A stretch of 13,498 bases of DNA from Acetobacteraceae bacterium (GCA_019689515.1 JADGHI010000053.1:1-13498), one strand, 5' to 3'. Shown: positions 1 through 10,764, counted from the first letter of the stretch. The notes: generated by a model from the letters alone, not told the origin. Numbers and translations are program-made.

Positions 1-1331
1 GGGCCGGGCAGCGTGGCGCCATGCCAGAGCTGGTCCAGCAGCGCCTTCGCCGGCTGCTCGCCGACGGCGGGCACCACCAGCTCGAGGAACTTCTCCGACA
101 GGTCCTCGTCCGAAAGCGGCGCGTCCGGGTCGCCCTTGCGCGTCGGCTGGTGGCGCTTCAGCACCCGCCCGTCCTTCAGCCGGATCTCGACCTTCGCCGA
201 GCGCTTCGAGGGGAACGCCGCCTCGCACTCCGGGTCCACCTCGACGCGGATGCGCGGCATCAGCGCGCGCACCGCGGGGTCCTTCATGCGCGCTTCCTCA
301 TAGGCGGCGAGGCGGACGCCGCCATGCACGAGCATCATCGCGCCGGTGAACTGGACCGAGAAGCGGCACTCCTGCTCCGTCGCCGCATCGGGCCGGTCGC
401 AGATGTCCTTCGTCGCGCGGTAGGCGCCGACCACCACGCTGTCCACCTCCGCGGCCGTGAAGCCGTGCTCGCGCTGCAGGTCGCGGATGGCGTCGAGCGC
501 GGCGAAGATGTGGCCGCAGCAGCCGTGGTTCTTGAAGGTCATGTCGGTGATGGCGAAGGGCTTGCCGATGCCGGCCAGCGCCTGCTCCCACTTCCCGGTG
601 TCCTCGCTGGTCGCCGCCGCGAAGCCTGCCGGGCCGTGCAGCACGTCGAGCGAGCCGGTCACCCCCTTCGCCGCGGCCATGGCGGCGAGCGCCCCGGCCT
701 CCGCCGCGTGGCCCGGGTGGAAGGGCTTGCTCATGCTCTCGCCGCGGAAGGCCTGCTGCAGCCCGCTCGCCATGGTCGCGGCGGTGGCGATGGCGTGCGC
801 GGTGCGATCCGCGTCGCAGCCGAGCAGCACCGCGACGGAGGCCGCGGCGCCGAAGGTGCCGACCGTGCCGGTGGTGTGCCAGTACTTGTAGTGGCTCGGC
901 TGCACGGCGCGGCCGATGCGGCCCGATACCTCATAGCCCGCCACCATCGCGCGCAGAAGCGCGGCCATGTCCGTGCCCTGCACCTGCGCCGCGGCGAGCG
1001 CCGCGCCGATGGTCGGGCAGCCCGGGTGGTAGACGGCGTAGCGGTAGATGTCGTCGAACTCGACGATGTGGCTCGCCAGGCCGTTCATCAGCGCGGCGTG
1101 GCGCAGCGGCACGCGCCGGCCGGAGACGTAGCAGACCGCGCCGCCGCCGCCGCGCGTCTCGTCCTCCAGCGCCGCGGCGAGGAGCGTCGCGGGCGGGCGG
1201 GAGGCACCGGCCAGCAGCGCGGCGAACCAGTCCACCAGCGCCCGGCGGGCGTGGCGCTCCAGCTCGGGCGTCAGCGGCCGCGTCCGCCATTCGGCGGCGT
1301 GGGCGGCGAGGACAAGAAGCGGGTTCTCCAT
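1..1331 (-). CDS. MmgE/PrpD family protein, 3' end cut by window edge
   Basis: I translated the minus strand from an ATG at 1331 and read 443 full codons before the window ends, with no stop reached. The family (2-methylcitrate dehydratase PrpD, cis-aconitate decarboxylase, iminodisuccinate epimerase and many uncharacterised relatives) is usually about 450 residues, so only a short C-terminal tail is missing. Visible family signatures are the His88-...-Asp93-Asp94 stretch followed by Tyr101-His102-Pro103, the Lys202-Pro-Phe-His205 motif with a following Gly-His-Ala-Ala, and the Asn-His-Gly-Cys-Cys-Gly stretch near residue 269. It has no signal peptide, so it is probably cytoplasmic. It starts 10 bp after the dehydrogenase gene with only a weak Shine-Dalgarno, which suggests translational coupling and last place (of what is visible) in the catabolic operon. 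The substrate cannot be deduced; a hydratase/dehydratase or epimerase acting on a small carboxylic acid is inference. Confidence 0.9.
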   Translation of the reverse strand, partial: MENPLLVLAAHAAEWRTRPLTPELERHARRALVDWFAALLAGASRPPATLLAAALEDETRGGGGAVCYVSGRRVPLRHAALMNGLASHIVEFDDIYRYAVYHPGCPTIGAALAAAQVQGTDMAALLRAMVAGYEVSGRIGRAVQPSHYKYWHTTGTVGTFGAAASVAVLLGCDADRTAHAIATAATMASGLQQAFRGESMSKPFHPGHAAEAGALAAMAAAKGVTGSLDVLHGPAGFAAATSEDTGKWEQALAGIGKPFAITDMTFKNHGCCGHIFAALDAIRDLQREHGFTAAEVDSVVVGAYRATKDICDRPDAATEQECRFSVQFTGAMMLVHGGVRLAAYEEARMKDPAVRALMPRIRVEVDPECEAAFPSKRSAKVEIRLKDGRVLKRHQPTRKGDPDAPLSDEDLSEKFLELVVPAVGEQPAKALLDQLWHGATLPG

Positions 1332-1341
1332 CGCGGGTCCG

Positions 1342-2316
1342 CTACGCGTTGCCGCGCAGCACCTCCTTGTTGATGACCACGTCAGGGTCGAGCCTGCCCT
1401 GGAAGTAGCTGATGATGCTCTCAGCGCAAGAGAGGCCCATGCGGCGCAGCCCCTGCTCCGTTGCGGCGGCGGAATGCGGCGTCATGATCAGGTTCGGCGC
1501 CCCGAGCAGCGGGTTGTCCCGGACCAGCGGCTCCTCCCAGAAGACGTCGAGGCCGGCGCCGGCGACGTGGCCCGACTTGAGCGCGGCGGCCAGCGCCGCC
1601 TCCTCCACCAGCGTGCCGCGCGCGGTGTTGACGAACACGGCGCCCGGCTTCATCGCCGCGAGGAAGGTCCGGTCCACCATGCCGCGCGTCTCGGCGTTGC
1701 TCGGGCAATGGATGGTGACGATGTCGGCCTGGCCGAGCCCCTCGACGAGGTCGCGCACCGGCGTGAAGCCCGCCCCCTTGATGGTGTTGGAGGGCACGTA
1801 GGGATCGCGCACCAGCACGTTCATGCCGAAGGCCGCGCAGAGCCGCGCCACCCGCGCGCCGATGCGGCCGAAGCCGACCACCAGCACCGTCTTGCCGGCC
1901 AGGTCGAAGCAGGGCAGCGCGTCGGTGGTGCCCCAGTCCAGCGCCCTGGTCTTCGCGTCATAGGCCAGGGTGCGCCGGGCAAGGGTGAGCATCATCATCA
2001 GCGCGTGCTCGGCGACCGAGACGGCGTTAGCGTCCGGGGTGACGGTGAGCGGGATGCCGCGCTCCGTCAGCGCCTCCACGTCCACCGCGTCGTAGCCCAC
2101 GCCGTGGCGGGCACAGATGCGCAGGGCCGGTGCCTTCGCGAGGAAGGCGCGGTCAATGCGCGTGGCACGCACGATGATCGCCTCGGCCGTCGGCATCGCC
2201 TCGGCGAGGGTGGCCTCGTTGACCTCGGTGAGCATCGTGACCCGGTAGCCGGGCTCACTCTGCAGACGGGCCATCGCATCCGGATGCAGCGGGCGCAGGC
2301 AGACGACGTGGGGCAT
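1342..2316 (-). CDS. D-isomer-specific 2-hydroxyacid dehydrogenase (3-phosphoglycerate dehydrogenase-like)
   Basis: A 324-residue NAD(P)-dependent dehydrogenase that should interconvert a 2-hydroxy acid and a 2-oxo acid. The Rossmann nucleotide-binding loop is Gly148-Phe-Gly-Arg-Ile-Gly153. The family's catalytic residues are present: Arg233 in Asn-Thr-Ala-Arg-Gly, Glu262 in the Asp-Val-Phe-x-x-Glu-Pro motif, and His281 in Thr-Pro-His-Ser. Length is normal for single-domain-pair members, and the C-terminal ACT regulatory domain of some serine-pathway SerA enzymes is absent. I chose the ATG at 2316 because AAGGA lies a few bases upstream and the protein then begins directly with the first beta strand; a longer in-frame form would run into the preceding gene. 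It lies 19 bp after the Bug/TctC gene and 10 bp before the MmgE/PrpD gene. (S)-sulfolactate dehydrogenase SlcC belongs to this family, as do glyoxylate, hydroxypyruvate and phosphoglycerate dehydrogenases. The lack of an ACT domain and the operon context favour catabolism over serine synthesis, but the substrate is unknown. Confidence 0.93.
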   Translation of the reverse strand: MPHVVCLRPLHPDAMARLQSEPGYRVTMLTEVNEATLAEAMPTAEAIIVRATRIDRAFLAKAPALRICARHGVGYDAVDVEALTERGIPLTVTPDANAVSVAEHALMMMLTLARRTLAYDAKTRALDWGTTDALPCFDLAGKTVLVVGFGRIGARVARLCAAFGMNVLVRDPYVPSNTIKGAGFTPVRDLVEGLGQADIVTIHCPSNAETRGMVDRTFLAAMKPGAVFVNTARGTLVEEAALAAALKSGHVAGAGLDVFWEEPLVRDNPLLGAPNLIMTPHSAAATEQGLRRMGLSCAESIISYFQGRLDPDVVINKEVLRGNA

Positions 2317-2335
2317 GGCGGATCCTTCGGCTGGC

Positions 2336-3316
2336 TCAGTCGGGGGTGACGCCGGCGATGCGCACCAGCTCACCCCATTTCGGGATCTCGGCCTCGATGA
2401 AGCGGGCGAACTCCTCCGGCGTGGAGCCGACCGGCTGGGTGCCCTGCTCGAGGAAGCGGCTGCTCACCTCCTCACTGCGCACCGCGGCCGCGATCTCGGC
2501 GCCGAGCCGCGCCTTCACCGGCGCCGGCAGCCCCGCGGGGCCCTTGATGCCGTTCCACAGCGCCACCTCGAAGCCCGGTAGCGTCTCGGCGATGGTCGGC
2601 ACGTTCGGCAGGCGCGGCGAGCGCTGAGCGGTGCTGACCGCGAGCGGGCGGAGCTGTCCGGCCTCGACATAATTCAGCACCTCGACCATTGGCGAGGCGA
2701 TGAGCTGGATCTTGTTGGAGAGCAGGTCCATCGCCGCCGGCGCGCCGCCGCGGTAGGGAACGTGCTCCATCTGGATCCCGGCGCGGGTGCAGAACATGGT
2801 CGCGACCAGATGCAGCGAGGTGCCGGCGCCGGCGCTGCCGTAGTTCAGCTTGCCGGGATTGGCCTTCGCGTAGGTGATGAACTCGGGAAGCGTCCGCGCC
2901 GGGACATCGGGATGCACGACGACCAGGTTCGGGATGAAGCTCACCTGCGACAGCGGCGTGAAGTCGCGCAGCGGGTGGTAAGACAGGCTGCGGTAGAGCC
3001 AGACGTTGGTCGCCGTGATCGAGCTTGTCGTCAGCAGCAGCGTGTGCCCGTCCGGCGCGCTGCGCGCGACGTGCTCGGCGGCGATGTTGCCGCCCGCCCC
3101 GGGGCGGTTCTCCACGACCACCGTCTGCCCGAGCCGCTGCCCGAGGGCCTGGCCGACGATGCGCGCGGCGGTGTCGGTGCTGCCCCCGGGCGCGAAGGGG
3201 ACAACGAGCCGGATCGGACGATCGGGCGTCCAGGCGGCCTGCGCCCCCGCAGTCGAGGGCGAGGCGCCGGCCGCCGTGGCTAAGGCGGAGCCGGCGAGAA
3301 AGCTGCGGCGATTCAT
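2336..3316 (-). CDS. Bug/TctC family periplasmic solute-binding protein
   Basis: A 326-residue extracytoplasmic binding protein of the tripartite tricarboxylate transporter (TTT) class. The N-terminus has a twin-arginine-like signal (Arg3-Arg4-Ser-Phe-Leu) followed by an Ala-rich segment and a likely Ala-x-Ala cleavage site near residue 27. Family signatures are the Pro-Ile-Arg-Leu-Val-Val-Pro-Phe-x-Pro-Gly-Gly strand at residues 34-45, Glu69-Asn-Arg-Pro-Gly-Ala-Gly-Gly-Asn77, and Pro187-Tyr-Arg-Gly-Gly at 187-191. The start at 3316 is set by a GGGAGG ribosome binding site and gives a proper signal peptide; an in-frame ATG 17 codons upstream would add a charged leader before it. No TctA or TctB membrane subunit is in the window, so it either works with a transporter encoded elsewhere or acts as a sensor ligand-binder. 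Ligands in the family are usually carboxylates, and some TTT systems are linked to sulfolactate. It sits inside the catabolic cluster, behind a strong hairpin. Confidence 0.93.
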   Translation of the reverse strand: MNRRSFLAGSALATAAGASPSTAGAQAAWTPDRPIRLVVPFAPGGSTDTAARIVGQALGQRLGQTVVVENRPGAGGNIAAEHVARSAPDGHTLLLTTSSITATNVWLYRSLSYHPLRDFTPLSQVSFIPNLVVVHPDVPARTLPEFITYAKANPGKLNYGSAGAGTSLHLVATMFCTRAGIQMEHVPYRGGAPAAMDLLSNKIQLIASPMVEVLNYVEAGQLRPLAVSTAQRSPRLPNVPTIAETLPGFEVALWNGIKGPAGLPAPVKARLGAEIAAAVRSEEVSSRFLEQGTQPVGSTPEEFARFIEAEIPKWGELVRIAGVTPD

Positions 3317-3326
3317 GTCTTTGTTT

Positions 3327-3332
3327 CCTCCC
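3327..3332 (-). promoter_or_regulatory. GGGAGG ribosome binding site of the Bug/TctC gene
   Basis: GGGAGG on the minus strand, 10 bases before the ATG at 3316. It decides between this start, which gives a proper twin-arginine-like signal peptide, and an in-frame ATG at 3367 that would place a charged 17-residue leader in front of the signal. Confidence 0.65.
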
Positions 3333-3344
3333 AAGATATTCTGG

Positions 3345-3378
3345 GCACGGGGGCGGGCAGGCCGCACCGCCCCCGCGC
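3345..3378 (-). repeat. 12-bp stem-loop between decarboxylase beta gene and Bug/TctC gene
   Basis: Arms at 3345-3356 and 3367-3378 pair over 12 bp around a 10-base loop. Eleven pairs are Watson-Crick; the remaining one is an A-C mismatch on the plus strand but a G-U wobble in the minus-strand transcript, so the stem is intact only in the RNA of the annotated genes. It begins 3 bp after the beta subunit stop and ends 12 bases before the GGGAGG of the Bug/TctC gene. There is no U-run, so it is more likely an mRNA processing or stabilising element, or a partial terminator, than a full stop. Confidence 0.5.
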
Positions 3379-3381
3379 ATG

Positions 3382-3984
3382 CTAGAGCTGGTGGTGCGCG
3401 GCCGGGCCCAGCACCGCCTCCCGCATCCGCGCCTGCAAGTATGATCCCTCCCGCGGCGGCAGAACCAGGGGCAGGCTGGAGGCATCCACCTTCGCCGCGG
3501 CGAAGAGCGGCCCGCCGCCCTCATGGATCGCCGCGCGCAGCGCCGGCACCTCCTCTGGCCGCGTCACCAGCATGGTGCGCGGGAAGCCCGCCGACTTCGC
3601 CATGCCGACGAGGTCCACGCCGTGCTTGGTGTGCGTCTCCTGCATCCCCGTCTCGCCGTAGTGCTCGTTGTCCTGCACCACGATCGAGAGGTTGGCCGGC
3701 CGCTGCACCGCGATGGTGGCGAGGCTGCCGACGCCCATCAGCATCTCGCCGTCGCCGGTGATGACCAGCACCTTCCGCGCAGGCTGCGCGAGGGCGAGGC
3801 CGAGGCCGATCATCGCCGCGCCGCCCATGCCGCCCCAGAGGGGAAAGTTCTCCGCACGGTCGCCAACCGCCGTGATGTCCCAGGCCGGCGCGCCGAGCCC
3901 CGCGATCACCAGCATGTCGCCGCGGTCGTCGAGGAGTGCGCGGCAGAGTTCGCGCCGGTCGAGCTTGCCCGAAGCCGCAAGCAT
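3382..3984 (-). CDS. Thiamine-diphosphate-dependent decarboxylase, beta subunit (cofactor-binding half; sulfopyruvate decarboxylase ComE-like)
   Basis: A 200-residue protein equal to the C-terminal, diphosphate-binding domain of ThDP enzymes. The ThDP/magnesium motif is Gly77-Asp-Gly79 followed, at the expected distance, by Asn106 in Asp-Asn-Glu-His-Tyr-Gly-Glu-Thr-Gly. The Trp50-Gly-Gly-Met-Gly stretch before it matches the small-residue turn of sulfopyruvate and phosphonopyruvate decarboxylases. The pyrimidine-binding half is a separate gene ending 6 bp upstream. The ATG at 3984 is preceded by AAAGGA lying within the 3' end of that gene, so the two are probably translated in coupled fashion and assemble as a heteromer with active sites at the interface. 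The expected reaction is non-oxidative decarboxylation of a 2-oxo acid to an aldehyde in the cytoplasm. Whether the substrate is sulfopyruvate, phosphonopyruvate or another 2-oxo acid cannot be told from motifs alone. Confidence 0.87.
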   Translation of the reverse strand: MLAASGKLDRRELCRALLDDRGDMLVIAGLGAPAWDITAVGDRAENFPLWGGMGGAAMIGLGLALAQPARKVLVITGDGEMLMGVGSLATIAVQRPANLSIVVQDNEHYGETGMQETHTKHGVDLVGMAKSAGFPRTMLVTRPEEVPALRAAIHEGGGPLFAAAKVDASSLPLVLPPREGSYLQARMREAVLGPAAHHQL

Positions 3985-3990
3985 CGCGTC

Positions 3991-4542
3991 TCAGTCCTTT
4001 CCGAAGGTCTTGGCGCCGATCACGCGCTGGCCGATCAGCGTCGCGGTCGGGCGGAAGGTGTTGAAAGCGAGGCGGATCGTCGCGTCCACCGTGGGCACCA
4101 CGTCCTCCGGCCGGTCGGCGCGCCGCACCAGCGTGCCCATCGCCTCGAGCACCGTCTGGGTCGCGTTGCCCATCGGCACCTGGGCCGGGTTGAACTCGCC
4201 GAAGTCGCCGCGCATGGTGACGATCATCGGCATCGGGGTGCGGTGCATGATCGCGAGCGAGAGCATGTTGATGCAGTTGCCCACGCCGGAGCTCTGCATC
4301 AGCAGCACGCCCTTCTCGCCGCCGAGCCAGGCGCCCTGGAGAAGGGCGATCCCCTCCTCCTCCGTGGTCAGCGAGACGACCCGCATCTCGTTGTCGGCGA
4401 GGCAGCGCCGGATCAGCCGCGCATGCCCCGCGTCCGGCACCAGGGCCACCTGGCGGATGCCGTGGGTCTTCAGCAGGTCATAAAGTCCGTCCGGCCAGTC
4501 GGCGGCCGCTCGGGTTTGGGATTCGTCGGTACGCTGGTCCAT
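3991..4542 (-). CDS. Thiamine-diphosphate-dependent decarboxylase, alpha subunit (pyrimidine-binding half; sulfopyruvate decarboxylase ComD-like)
   Basis: A 183-residue protein equal to the N-terminal, pyrimidine-binding domain of ThDP enzymes. Glu61-Glu62-Glu63 in the Thr-Thr-Glu-Glu-Glu-Gly motif supplies the glutamate that activates the thiamine aminopyrimidine. The Gln83-Ser-Ser-Gly-Val-Gly-Asn89 motif is the version typical of sulfopyruvate and phosphonopyruvate decarboxylases rather than acetolactate synthase. The stop codon lies 6 bp before the beta subunit gene. The ATG at 4542 follows a good GAGGAAAGG ribosome binding site. The first 16 or so residues are charged and poorly conserved in appearance, so a slightly later start is possible. 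The central domain of full-length ThDP enzymes is absent from both halves, as in ComD/ComE. The partner, fold and reaction type are well supported; the substrate is not. Confidence 0.85.
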   Translation of the reverse strand: MDQRTDESQTRAAADWPDGLYDLLKTHGIRQVALVPDAGHARLIRRCLADNEMRVVSLTTEEEGIALLQGAWLGGEKGVLLMQSSGVGNCINMLSLAIMHRTPMPMIVTMRGDFGEFNPAQVPMGNATQTVLEAMGTLVRRADRPEDVVPTVDATIRLAFNTFRPTATLIGQRVIGAKTFGKD

Positions 4543-4609
4543 GCCTTTCCTCGCGTCTGGCGTGGAGCATCGGGCGGGACGGGGGCCCTGGCAAGGAGGT
4601 GCCGCGGAA

Positions 4610-4626
4610 CCGCCCGGGCCGGGCGG
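4610..4626 (-). repeat. Short GC palindrome after the SDR gene
   Basis: A 17-bp perfect palindrome with arms ccgcccgg and ccgggcgg around one base starts 4 bp after the SDR stop codon. It could form a 6-bp stem with a 5-base loop in the transcript. No U-run follows. In such G+C-rich DNA this could arise by chance. Confidence 0.25.
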
Positions 4627-4630
4627 GCCA

Positions 4631-5383
4631 TCAGCTGAACAGCAGCTGCCCGCCGTCCACGACGATGGTCTGCCCGGTGACCCAGCGCGCGAGCGGCGAG
4701 GCGAGGAACATCACCACATCCGCCACCTCCTCCGGCGTGCCGAGCCGGCCGAAGGGGATCGAGCGCAGCACGCGGTCGTAGAGCTTCGGGTCGGTGGTCC
4801 GGCGCCGCTCCCACGACCCGCCGGGGAACTCGATCGAACCGGGCGCGACGGCGTTCACGCGGATGCCCTCGCGCGCCAGGGCCGCCGCCTGGCTCGCGGT
4901 GTAGTTGATCACCAGCGCCTTCACCGCCGCATAGGCCGGCGTGCGCACGGACGGCCTGAGGCCGGAAATCGAGGTGGTGTTGACGATGCACCCCTTCGAC
5001 GCCTTCAGGTACGGCAGCGCGGCGCGGCTCGCGCGCACCGTCGCCATCACGTCCACGGAGAGCCCGGCCGCCCAGCCGGCCTCGTCGTCGCCCCTGCCGA
5101 AGCCGCTGGCGTTGTTGACCAGCACGTCCACGCCGCCGAGCGCCGTGGCCGCGTCCTCGACCCAGCGCGCGACCGCGGCGCCGTCGGCGAGGTCGCAGAC
5201 CGCCGCGTGGGCCGGCCGCCCGGTAGCGGCGATCTCGGCGCGCGTCGCCTCCAGAGCCTCCGCCCCGCGCGCGCAGATCGAGACGCCGGCGCCCTCACGC
5301 GCGAAGCCGAGTGCGATCGCCCGGCCGATGCCCCGGCTGCCGCCGGCGACGAGGACGCGCTTCCCGCCGAAGTCCAAGCTCAT
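4631..5383 (-). CDS. SDR family NAD(P)-dependent oxidoreductase
   Basis: A 250-residue classical short-chain dehydrogenase/reductase, annotated in many genomes as a 3-oxoacyl-ACP reductase-like or glucose dehydrogenase-like protein. The cofactor-binding glycine motif is Gly14-Gly-Ser-Arg-Gly-Ile-Gly20, followed by Asn90-Asn-Ala-Ser93. The catalytic Ser138, Tyr151 and Lys155 have the usual spacing (Ser to Tyr 13, Tyr-x3-Lys). The C-terminal Val-Asp-Gly-Gly motif near 242 is also typical. The ATG at 5383 is fixed by a near-perfect AGGAGG. It is probably the first gene of the catabolic cluster: 82 bp separate it from fzlA upstream and 88 bp from the decarboxylase alpha gene downstream. It may oxidise or reduce the alcohol/aldehyde or hydroxy/keto intermediate of the pathway, but the fold is too versatile to name a substrate. 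Confidence 0.93.
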   Translation of the reverse strand: MSLDFGGKRVLVAGGSRGIGRAIALGFAREGAGVSICARGAEALEATRAEIAATGRPAHAAVCDLADGAAVARWVEDAATALGGVDVLVNNASGFGRGDDEAGWAAGLSVDVMATVRASRAALPYLKASKGCIVNTTSISGLRPSVRTPAYAAVKALVINYTASQAAALAREGIRVNAVAPGSIEFPGGSWERRRTTDPKLYDRVLRSIPFGRLGTPEEVADVVMFLASPLARWVTGQTIVVDGGQLLFS

Positions 5384-5391
5384 GCCCTGCC

Positions 5392-5397
5392 CCTCCT
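5392..5397 (-). promoter_or_regulatory. Consensus AGGAGG ribosome binding site of the SDR gene
   Basis: AGGAGG on the minus strand, 8 bases before the ATG at 5383. It is the best Shine-Dalgarno in the window and fixes the start of the first gene of the catabolic cluster. The 82 bp gap in which it lies should also hold the cluster's promoter, but I see no convincing -35/-10 pair there. Confidence 0.7.
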
Positions 5398-5465
5398 GGC
5401 TCCCGTGCGGCCAGTCTGCAGCGTGGCTCGGTGCAGGGCCAAGTCCCTCCCCTGGCGGGGCGCCG

Positions 5466-6134
5466 TCAGAAGTCCAGGTCCGCGTAGTGCGGCGGGGGCG
5501 TTACGCCGGTCACGCGGTCGGCGAGCAACGGGCGGAAGCACGGGCGCGACTTGATGCGCGCGTACCAGTCCTTCGCCGCCTCGTTCAGCGACCAGTCCAC
5601 GTCGCCGATGAAGTCGAGCGCGGAGAGATGCGCCGCCGCGCAGAGATCGGCGAGGGTCAGCGAGGATCCCGCGAGCCAGGCTCGCGACTCCGCCAGCCAG
5701 CCCAGGTAGTCGAGATGCGGACGGAGATTAGCATGCCCCGCGCGGATCGCCGCCGCGTCCGGCGTGCCGCGGCCCATCAGGCGCTTCATCTGCTTCTCGT
5801 AGAGCAGGTTGCGCGTGACCTCGGCATTGAACTTGCCGTCGAACCAGGCGACCAGGCGGCGCACCTCGGCGCGCTCCGCGAGGGTGCGGCCGAGCAGCGG
5901 CAGGTCCGGATAGGCTTCGTCGAGATACTCGCAGATCGCGTAGGAGTCCGCGATGGCGAGGCCGTTGTCCTCCTTCAGCACCGGCACCGTGCCGGCCGGG
6001 TTCATCGTGAGGAATTCCTCGCGCCGCTCCCACACGCGCTCGACGCGCAGATCGAAGGGAATCCGCTTCTCTGCGAGGGCGAGCCGGACCTTGCGGGAGA
6101 AGGGCGAAAGCGGAAGGTGGTAGAGTATGCGCAT
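5466..6134 (-). CDS. fzlA: FzlA-like FtsZ-binding protein with glutathione S-transferase fold
   Basis: A 222-residue GST-fold protein. The thioredoxin-like N-terminal domain carries Leu-Ser-Pro-Phe-Ser-Arg-Lys-Val-Arg (residues 9-17), the cis-proline at Pro51 in Gly-Thr-Val-Pro-Val-Leu, and Asp63-Ser64 where true GSTs usually have Glu-Ser. An all-helical C-terminal domain follows. I call FzlA rather than a detoxifying GST because of the Trp35-Glu-Arg-Arg-Glu-Glu-Phe segment (FzlA Trp38 region) and the tail ending Tyr-Ala-Asp-Leu-Asp-Phe; in Caulobacter FzlA the extreme C-terminus, including Asp227, is needed for FtsZ binding. FzlA binds FtsZ, changes filament curvature and is required for constriction in Caulobacter. 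These residue comparisons are from memory. The gene follows gltB after an 80 bp gap with two stem-loops, and the start codon has no clear Shine-Dalgarno, so its translation may be weak or structured. If not FzlA, it is an ordinary GST family protein. Confidence 0.85.
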   Translation of the reverse strand: MRILYHLPLSPFSRKVRLALAEKRIPFDLRVERVWERREEFLTMNPAGTVPVLKEDNGLAIADSYAICEYLDEAYPDLPLLGRTLAERAEVRRLVAWFDGKFNAEVTRNLLYEKQMKRLMGRGTPDAAAIRAGHANLRPHLDYLGWLAESRAWLAGSSLTLADLCAAAHLSALDFIGDVDWSLNEAAKDWYARIKSRPCFRPLLADRVTGVTPPPHYADLDF

Positions 6135-6138
6135 CGTC

Positions 6139-6182
6139 GGCCCGGCTTATGCCACCCGCGCGGCGGGCAGGGAAGCCGGGCC
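6139..6182 (-). repeat. Long inverted repeat with nested hairpin just upstream of fzlA
   Basis: Outer arms of 10 bp (ggcccggctt at 6139-6148 and aagccgggcc at 6173-6182) match perfectly and enclose a 24-base loop. The loop itself contains a 5-bp hairpin (6155-6159 with 6163-6167). On the transcribed strand the near arm ends 4 bases before the fzlA ATG, so the structure would cover the region where a ribosome binding site should be. It could limit fzlA translation or mark the end of the gltDB message. Confidence 0.45.
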
Positions 6183-6189
6183 GGGCTGC

Positions 6190-6211
6190 CCCCGGCCGGG
6201 ACCGGCCGGGG
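6190..6211 (-). terminator. Strong GC-rich hairpin directly after gltB
   Basis: Arms of 10 bp (ccccggccgg and ccggccgggg) with a 2-bp centre begin 3 bp after the gltB stop codon. In RNA this would form a stem of about 8 bp with a 6-base loop. There is no following U-run, so it may act as an mRNA 3'-end stabiliser or as a weak or factor-assisted terminator rather than a canonical intrinsic terminator. Confidence 0.5.
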
Positions 6212-6214
6212 ACG

Positions 6215-10750
<4,536 letters not shown>

Positions 10751-10764
10751 GCGCTTCTCGCTCC

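Noticed and set aside
21..1373. A 450-codon plus-strand frame opposite the MmgE/PrpD gene
   Set aside because: It has the same low-complexity antisense composition, and the minus strand carries conserved family motifs over the whole stretch.
3523..4638. A 371-codon plus-strand frame opposite the two decarboxylase genes
   Set aside because: It has a His/Arg/Ala-rich antisense composition and crosses the intergenic gaps of the real genes without any domain.
5384..5465. A sigma-70-type promoter for the SDR-led cluster in the fzlA-SDR gap
   Set aside because: The best candidate (TTGGCC, 17 bp, GCAGAC on the minus strand) has a poor -10. I could not support a specific promoter.
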